The notes below the pieces were generated by a model. The model saw nothing but the letters and a program-made list of their open reading frames with translations, did not search any database and was not told the DNA's origin. From positions 1 through 9,661 of the forward strand of contig CAYQLT010000082.1 of the NCBI GenBank assembly GCA_964418425.1: 9,661 nucleotides of DNA. The letters run 5' to 3'. The stretch's first letter is position 1. Each line of letters opens with the position of its first letter. This stretch comes from CAYQLT01 sp964418425 (GTDB lineage: Bacteria > Bacillota > Limnochordia > Limnochordales > Geochordaceae). Shown here piece after piece: positions 5,732 to 9,661 of the stretch. The position numbers and the translations under genes are program-made.

Positions 5732-6712
5732 TCACGGCTTCTGTGGTTCCGGCCTCAGGAGGTCCTTGCACAGGCGGTAGGTTGTGTCGGCAACCCAGCG
5801 CTTCAGTTCCTCAGGCTGCATGGGCTTATACAGTTCCAGACCCGCCAGGCTGACGTCCAAACCCTGGCGAAGCGCGACGCAAAGCCAGTACACGTCAAAC
5901 CCTGGATCCTTCTGGGCAGCCCAGGCTACAAGCTGCTCCAGGGAATAGTGCTCTCGGATGAAGTATAGGTCCACGAAGTCTCTCGGCTCGGCGCGCCCGA
6001 AGAGGGCGAGTAGCTTATTGACAGCAAGGTCCTGGAAGTTTTCCACCCACAGGTGGCACCCGCCTATTTCAACGCTCTTGGGTGGTCCGAAACGGAAAGG
6101 GGCGTCCTTTGCCAGATCCAAGCGGAGCCGTTCTCTCTGGTATTCGATCTCCATTCGCACGAAGCTTTGAGTGCGCAGCCTCACCCTAACTTCCAGGCCA
6201 GCTCGGGTAACCAGCTCTTCGACCTCGTAGGAATAGGGCGTGACCGTCGGCAGGTCCCCCGTGAACAAGTCCAGATCGTCGGAACGACGATGATAGAGGT
6301 AGTAAGCCGCCAAGGCGGTACCCCCGCTGAGAATGAAATGAGTTGTATCTTGGGCCTGTACCAGCTGCTCAAGCACCCTTCGTTGAAGCGCCGTCAGTCG
6401 GGGCTCGCCAGGCTCCAACATCGGTGATGGCTTCCTTTCGCCGGTTCCAGCCTCTCGCCGGCGTCGCTCGGCCAGGAACCACTCCCACAGGCGCCTCACG
6501 CGCTCTGGTAACCGCAGTTGCGGAAGGAGATCCTCGACCTCTCGAAGGTCGAGCTGCTGCACGTCCTCCGCCCTGCCCTCCCGAAGGATGGCAGCTATGT
6601 ACCACGCCCGTGTCCCCGGGTCGGAGAGGTCGACCTCATCCGGACGAGCGAGATACCAGAAAAGGTGGAAGGGAAAGCGTTCCCGCGCTTCTCGAGCCTC
6701 TTGCGGTGCCAT
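5732..6712 (-). CDS. AbiEii/AbiGii-type nucleotidyltransferase fused to an N-terminal antitoxin-like domain
   Basis: A 326-residue protein. Residues about 105-326 form an AbiEii-type toxin, a nucleotidyltransferase-fold enzyme of type IV toxin-antitoxin and abortive-infection systems; studied relatives transfer nucleotides to RNA, including tRNA. Visible motifs: LTALQRRVLE (106-115, a typical toxin N-terminus), GGTAL (130-134), HRRSDDLDLF (141-150) with the catalytic acidic pair, and NKLLALFGRAEPRDFVDLYF (232-251) with K233, R240, D245 and D248; the usual KD is RD here. Residues 1-97 (FPFHLFWYLA, AWYIAAILREGRAED, LPERVRRLWEWF) resemble the small partner protein (DUF6922-like) usually encoded by a separate upstream gene. 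The ATG at 6712 follows an AGAAGG site; the frame is open farther upstream to 7066, but that part overlaps the neighbouring sensor gene and reads as a shadow. GC is lower than in the transporter genes, suggesting transfer. Target and phage activity are unknown. Confidence 0.85.
   Translation of the reverse strand: MAPQEAREARERFPFHLFWYLARPDEVDLSDPGTRAWYIAAILREGRAEDVQQLDLREVEDLLPQLRLPERVRRLWEWFLAERRRREAGTGERKPSPMLEPGEPRLTALQRRVLEQLVQAQDTTHFILSGGTALAAYYLYHRRSDDLDLFTGDLPTVTPYSYEVEELVTRAGLEVRVRLRTQSFVRMEIEYQRERLRLDLAKDAPFRFGPPKSVEIGGCHLWVENFQDLAVNKLLALFGRAEPRDFVDLYFIREHYSLEQLVAWAAQKDPGFDVYWLCVALRQGLDVSLAGLELYKPMQPEELKRWVADTTYRLCKDLLRPEPQKP
6431..6438 (-). promoter_or_regulatory. Internal ribosome binding site before a possible toxin-only start
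   Basis: On the minus strand AAAGGAAG (6438 to 6431) lies 9 bases before an in-frame ATG at 6421-6419. That ATG is codon 98, at the border between the antitoxin-like domain and the toxin domain. Initiation there would give a 229-residue protein beginning MLEPGEPRLTALQRR, the normal shape and length for a stand-alone AbiEii protein. The site may be functional or a remnant of an ancestral two-gene layout. Confidence 0.4.
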
Positions 6713-6791
6713 CCCGCCTTCTTGCGAAGCGGGCCGGGCAAGCGATGAATTGCCCGTGGGGGCGAAGGACAATGCCTGATCCCTCCTCGCC
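6713..6791 (-). promoter_or_regulatory. Structured leader with three successive hairpins before the AbiEii-type gene
   Basis: Reading the minus strand toward the ATG at 6712: hairpin 1 pairs GGCGAGGA (6791-6784) with TCCTTCGCC (6769-6761, one bulged base); hairpin 2 pairs CGGGCAA (6756-6750) with TTGCCCG (6741-6735), a perfect 7-base-pair stem with an 8-base loop; hairpin 3 fills 6733-6713, with CCCGCTTC, a GCAA tetraloop, and GAAGGCGGG (one bulged G). Hairpin 3 ends directly at the ATG and its 3' arm contains the Shine-Dalgarno AGAAGG, so folding would hide the ribosome site. No T tract follows, arguing against plain terminators. The perfect inverted repeat at 6735-6756 could alternatively be a protein operator. 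It matches no riboswitch class I know. Confidence 0.45.
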
Positions 6792-6841
6792 AGCTGACCG
6801 GAAGGTACCCAAGCGGTAGCGCTCAGCGCCTCCCGCCATGA

Positions 6842-6872
6842 ATCATACCACCGTCCCTGTCGCCCCAGCCAA
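6842..6872 (-). promoter_or_regulatory. Candidate sigma-70 type promoter for the AbiEii-type gene
   Basis: On the minus strand TATGAT (6847-6842) is preceded by TGG, giving an extended -10 element, with a partial -35 TTGGCT (6872-6867) 19 bases upstream. The long spacing is offset by the extended -10. Transcription would start near 6835 and give a leader of about 120 bases holding the three hairpins. It stands out because the surrounding sequence is GC-rich. Confidence 0.4.
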
Positions 6873-6873
6873 C

Positions 6874-6903
6874 CCGGCGCGCATCTGCAGCCACCTGCGC
6901 CGG
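6874..6903. repeat. 7-base perfect inverted repeat downstream of the HD-GYP gene
   Basis: CCGGCGC (6874-6880) and GCGCCGG (6897-6903) are perfect inverted arms around a 16-base loop, 54 bases past the sensor gene's stop on the minus strand. It could be a terminator stem for that gene, though no T tract follows. It also abuts the candidate -35 of the next gene (6867-6872), so an operator role is possible. Confidence 0.3.
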
Positions 6904-6957
6904 CTTTCCCCGCGGGCGAGACATGCCGTGGCGCTTTGCGCAGAGCACGGCTCAACC

Positions 6958-9661
6958 CTACCCGCCCGGCTCGTCGATCATCTTCAAGAACGCTTCGACG
7001 ACCTTCGGGTCGAAGTGTCGGCCGCTCTGCTCCCGGATGTACTCCAGCGCCTTTTCCCTGGGCCACGCCTTTCGGTACGGGCGGTCGCTGGTGAGCGCGT
7101 CATAGACGTCCGCCACCGCAAAGATCCGTGCCGCCAGCGGTATCTGCTCCCCCTTGAGCCCTCTCGGGTAGCCCGTCCCGTCCCATTTCTCGTGATGACA
7201 GTACGGAATATCCAGGGCCGGCCGCAGGTAATCGATGGGGGCGAGAAGCTCGTAGGCCAGCCGGGGATGGCGCTGGATGATGCGCCGTTCTTCCTCCGTG
7301 AGAGGTCCCGGCTTGAGCAGGATGGTGTCGGGGACCCCCATCTTTCCGATGTCATGCAACAGCGCGCCCCGCCGCACTTGCACCAGCTCCTCGTCGCGCA
7401 TCCCCATCGCCCGAGCCAGCCGCAGCGTCAGCTCCGTCACGCGCTGGGTGTGGTGCTCGGTCTCCTGGTCCCGCAGGTCGAGGGCGCGCGCCCATCCCTC
7501 GATGGTCGCGTCGTACGCATCCAGCAGGGCGCTGTTGGCCCGCTCCAGGTCGTAAAAGAGGCCGGCGTTGTCCATGGCGATGGCCGTCTGCCCGGCCAGG
7601 GTATGCAAGAATTCCACCCACGCCTCGTCCCCTTCCAGCGGCGCGCGGTGAAACAGCTCCAGAACCCCCAGCACGCGGCCCTTGGCGATCAGCGGCACGG
7701 CATAGTATACCTTGAACCCTTCCTCGGCCAGCGTGGGCAGAAGGACGCGCTCGGTACCGGCCGCCTCCAGGTCCGGGATGTGCACCATCCGCCGATGCAG
7801 GGCCGCCTCCCCCGCAGGCCCTTCGCCGACCTTCATCCGGCGCTTCTCGATGCTCGCCGTCCGGAAGCCCCGGCCCACGGCGTATTCCAGGGTTCGGATG
7901 TGAGGGTTGAGCTGCAGGATGCAGGCGGCACTGATGCCAAGCTGGTTCACGATCTCGTCCAGGGCGACGGTGAAGGTGACGCGCAGGTCCAGGCTTCCCG
8001 TGATGGCCAAATCGATGTTGCGAAGCGCCTGGATGTGGGAGAGCCGGCGCTGCGCCTCTTCAAACAGGCGGGCGTTTTCCAGGGCGGCGGCCGCGTGGTG
8101 GGCGAAGGCCTGGAACACCTCGACCCGCTCCTTGGTGAAAAACCCGGGCCGGTCGCTGTAAAGCTTCAGGAGCCCCAGCGTGTGGCCGCGGCGCAGCAGG
8201 GGAAAGGCAGCGCTCGCTTGGGCTCCCGTCGGCGCAACCACCTCCCCTGGGGTAAGATCCTGCGGGTACTGAGCTAGCACGGTCACCCGGCCGTCGGGCT
8301 CGGTCCGCTCCAGGCTGGCCAGCCGGGTCTGGAACACATCCGCGCAGATGCGTACCACCTCGGTGGCCACCGCCTGCACGTTCAGGTTCTCGGAAAGCCT
8401 CTGGGCTCCCCGATACAGACCTGCCAGCATCTCCAGCTGTTCCTGGATACGGGATTCGGCCTGTTTTCGCTCGCTGAGGTCTCGGGCGATCGTCGAGTAA
8501 TACTGCACGCTGCCGTCCGGCGCCTTGTGAGCGATCACGACCTGTGAGACCGGCACCTCCCGGCCGTCGTGGGTCAGCATGGCGGTCTCGCCATGCCAGG
8601 TGCCCTCCCGTGCGGCCGCGGGCAGCGCCTCGTTGAGAATCCGCGAGCGCGCCCATTCCGGATGGGCCTGGGCGATGCGCAGGCCGCTTATCTCTTCCTG
8701 CTCCCCGTACCCCAAGAGCTTGCGGCCGCCCCGGTTGATGTATACGATGCGGGTCTCCAGGTCGGCCGTGGCCACCAGATCCGGCGTCGCCTCAAGGATG
8801 GCGCCCAGCCGGTTCCGAACTTCTTCGGCCCGTTTGCGTTCGGTGACGTCCCGCACCACGGTGATCACGGCCCAGTGGTCCCCGGTTCGCTGCAAGAGAC
8901 GGGTGTGCACTTCGGCCCAGACCGGGCGCCCGTCTTTGCGGCGCAACGGCAGCTCAGCCAGCACCTCGTTACGGCCTTGCTCCAGGGCCTCAAGAATCCG
9001 CTGGCCGTACTCGACGAACTTCTCTTGCGACGCATACAACACCCGGGTCGTCTGGCCGATCAGCTCCTGGGGCTGGTAGCCGAAAATCTCCGTGACGGCC
9101 CGGTTGACGTACTCGATGCGCCGCTGGGGCATGCGAACCGTGAAGACCCCGTCGCCCAGCGCATCGAGCAGGGTGGAGAGATACGCCTTCTGTTCCGCCA
9201 CCACCGCTTCCGCCTGCCGCCTTCCCGCCTCCCGCTCCTCGAGCCGGGCCCCCATCTCGTCGAAGGCCCTCCCCAGCTCGCCCAGCTCCCCTACCCGGAC
9301 GGCGAAAGCGCTCCGGGCGCCCAGGTCGCCGGCCGCCACCCGCCGGGCGGCCGCCAAAAGGGAGCGAGCGGGCCGTACCAGGCCAAACTCCCCAAACACC
9401 CACGTCGCCAGGAGCGCAAAGGCCGCTACCGCCCCCATGGCGACCACATTGGCCCGAAACACCCGGTTCGCCGGGCCGTAGGCCGTCTCGAGCGGGATGC
9501 CGATGGCGACGTATCCCCACCTTTGGGCGCCGCTCGCCAGCGGGGCAAAGCCGTAAAGGCGTTCGGCGCCGTCCAGACCGGCCTCCCGCACCGTTCCCGG
9601 CGCCTGGCGGGAGAGGATGCTGCGGACTGCAGGCACCTCTTTCACCGGCTGGCCGATCCAG
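6958..9661 (-). CDS. Membrane-bound PAS/GAF sensor with HD-GYP cyclic di-GMP phosphodiesterase domain (5' end off-window)
   Basis: At least 900 residues; the frame stays open to the window edge (WIGQPV precedes the GTG at 9645), so the N-terminus is missing. Counting from that GTG: end of a periplasmic Cache-like sensor domain (to about 60, GLDGAERLYGFAPL), a transmembrane helix at about 64-85, HAMP at 86-140, PAS 1 at about 150-270 (ending VVRDVTERKRAEE), PAS 2 at about 277-398 (ending ARDLSERKQAE), GAF 1 at about 405-530, GAF 2 at about 545-695 and HD-GYP at about 705-890. The catalytic set is intact: HHTQR (731), HDIGK (764-768), HHEKWDGTGYP (817-827) and ALTSDRPYRKAW. Known HD-GYP domains hydrolyse cyclic di-GMP to pGpG or GMP, often controlling motility or biofilm. 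There is no GGDEF domain. Ligands for the input domains cannot be inferred. It is encoded upstream of the AbiEii-type gene on the same strand, with 245 bases between. Confidence 0.95.
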   Translation of the reverse strand, partial: WIGQPVKEVPAVRSILSRQAPGTVREAGLDGAERLYGFAPLASGAQRWGYVAIGIPLETAYGPANRVFRANVVAMGAVAAFALLATWVFGEFGLVRPARSLLAAARRVAAGDLGARSAFAVRVGELGELGRAFDEMGARLEEREAGRRQAEAVVAEQKAYLSTLLDALGDGVFTVRMPQRRIEYVNRAVTEIFGYQPQELIGQTTRVLYASQEKFVEYGQRILEALEQGRNEVLAELPLRRKDGRPVWAEVHTRLLQRTGDHWAVITVVRDVTERKRAEEVRNRLGAILEATPDLVATADLETRIVYINRGGRKLLGYGEQEEISGLRIAQAHPEWARSRILNEALPAAAREGTWHGETAMLTHDGREVPVSQVVIAHKAPDGSVQYYSTIARDLSERKQAESRIQEQLEMLAGLYRGAQRLSENLNVQAVATEVVRICADVFQTRLASLERTEPDGRVTVLAQYPQDLTPGEVVAPTGAQASAAFPLLRRGHTLGLLKLYSDRPGFFTKERVEVFQAFAHHAAAALENARLFEEAQRRLSHIQALRNIDLAITGSLDLRVTFTVALDEIVNQLGISAACILQLNPHIRTLEYAVGRGFRTASIEKRRMKVGEGPAGEAALHRRMVHIPDLEAAGTERVLLPTLAEEGFKVYYAVPLIAKGRVLGVLELFHRAPLEGDEAWVEFLHTLAGQTAIAMDNAGLFYDLERANSALLDAYDATIEGWARALDLRDQETEHHTQRVTELTLRLARAMGMRDEELVQVRRGALLHDIGKMGVPDTILLKPGPLTEEERRIIQRHPRLAYELLAPIDYLRPALDIPYCHHEKWDGTGYPRGLKGEQIPLAARIFAVADVYDALTSDRPYRKAWPREKALEYIREQSGRHFDPKVVEAFLKMIDEPGG

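Noticed and set aside
6713..6957. tRNA, CRISPR array or a known riboswitch in the spacer between the sensor and AbiEii-type genes
   Set aside because: No cloverleaf with a T-arm signature, no regularly spaced repeats, and no match I recognise to cyclic di-GMP, T-box or other common riboswitch cores, although a cyclic di-GMP switch was considered because of the neighbouring HD-GYP gene.
5732..6957. Insertion sequence or transposon carrying the AbiEii-type gene
   Set aside because: No transposase or integrase frame and no terminal inverted repeats or target duplications were found at the edges of the lower-GC patch.
6713..7066. Upstream extension of the AbiEii-type ORF to a start at 7066
   Set aside because: The extra 118 residues overlap the end of the HD-GYP gene in another frame and read as low-complexity shadow. 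The ATG at 6712 has a ribosome site and begins the conserved-looking domain.
6838..8277. A 479-codon plus-strand frame opposite the HD-GYP gene
   Set aside because: It overlaps conserved GAF and HD-GYP coding sequence and its translation shows no recognisable motif; it is a codon-bias shadow.

Overview
The window is GC-rich bacterial DNA, apparently from a draft or metagenomic assembly because it carries a 100-base run of N (1807-1906). Its gene content is oligopeptide ABC transporters, GTG and TTG starts, a PAS/GAF/HD-GYP sensor and an AbiEii-type gene. This would fit a high-GC, often thermophilic Bacillota lineage (Limnochordia, Symbiobacterium or Thermaerobacter relatives). That placement is an inference: there is no rRNA or other marker to fix it.

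Left part (1-1806). The window opens inside the 3' end of a DppC-type peptide permease, the tail of a transporter operon lying mostly off-window. A short GC-rich gap follows, then a two-gene unit: a creatininase-family metal amidohydrolase (TTG start) and, overlapping it by 4 bases, a small DUF4149/TMEM205-like membrane protein. Convergent to these is the C-terminal tail of an unidentified minus-strand gene that runs into the assembly gap.

Middle part (1907-5648). Right of the gap is a possible minus-strand N-terminus, then a plus-strand operon: a family 5 extracellular solute-binding protein, a DppB-type permease and a DppC-type permease. No ATPase genes follow; the next gene is on the opposite strand. 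The set may use ATPases encoded elsewhere, perhaps in the upstream operon. The creatininase between two peptide-transport units suggests import of amide or peptide compounds coupled to cytoplasmic hydrolysis, but the substrate cannot be read from sequence.

Right part (5732-9661, all minus strand). A large membrane sensor (end of a periplasmic sensor domain, TM helix, HAMP, two PAS, two GAF, HD-GYP) is cut by the window edge and is expected to hydrolyse cyclic di-GMP. Downstream of it is the most unusual locus here: a single ORF joining a roughly 97-residue domain resembling the small partner protein often encoded beside AbiEii toxins to a complete AbiEii-type nucleotidyltransferase. It has an internal Shine-Dalgarno and ATG exactly at the domain junction, a leader with three successive hairpins (the last holding the ribosome binding site), and lower GC than the transporter genes. 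It looks like an acquired defence or toxin-antitoxin module with an unusual fused arrangement.
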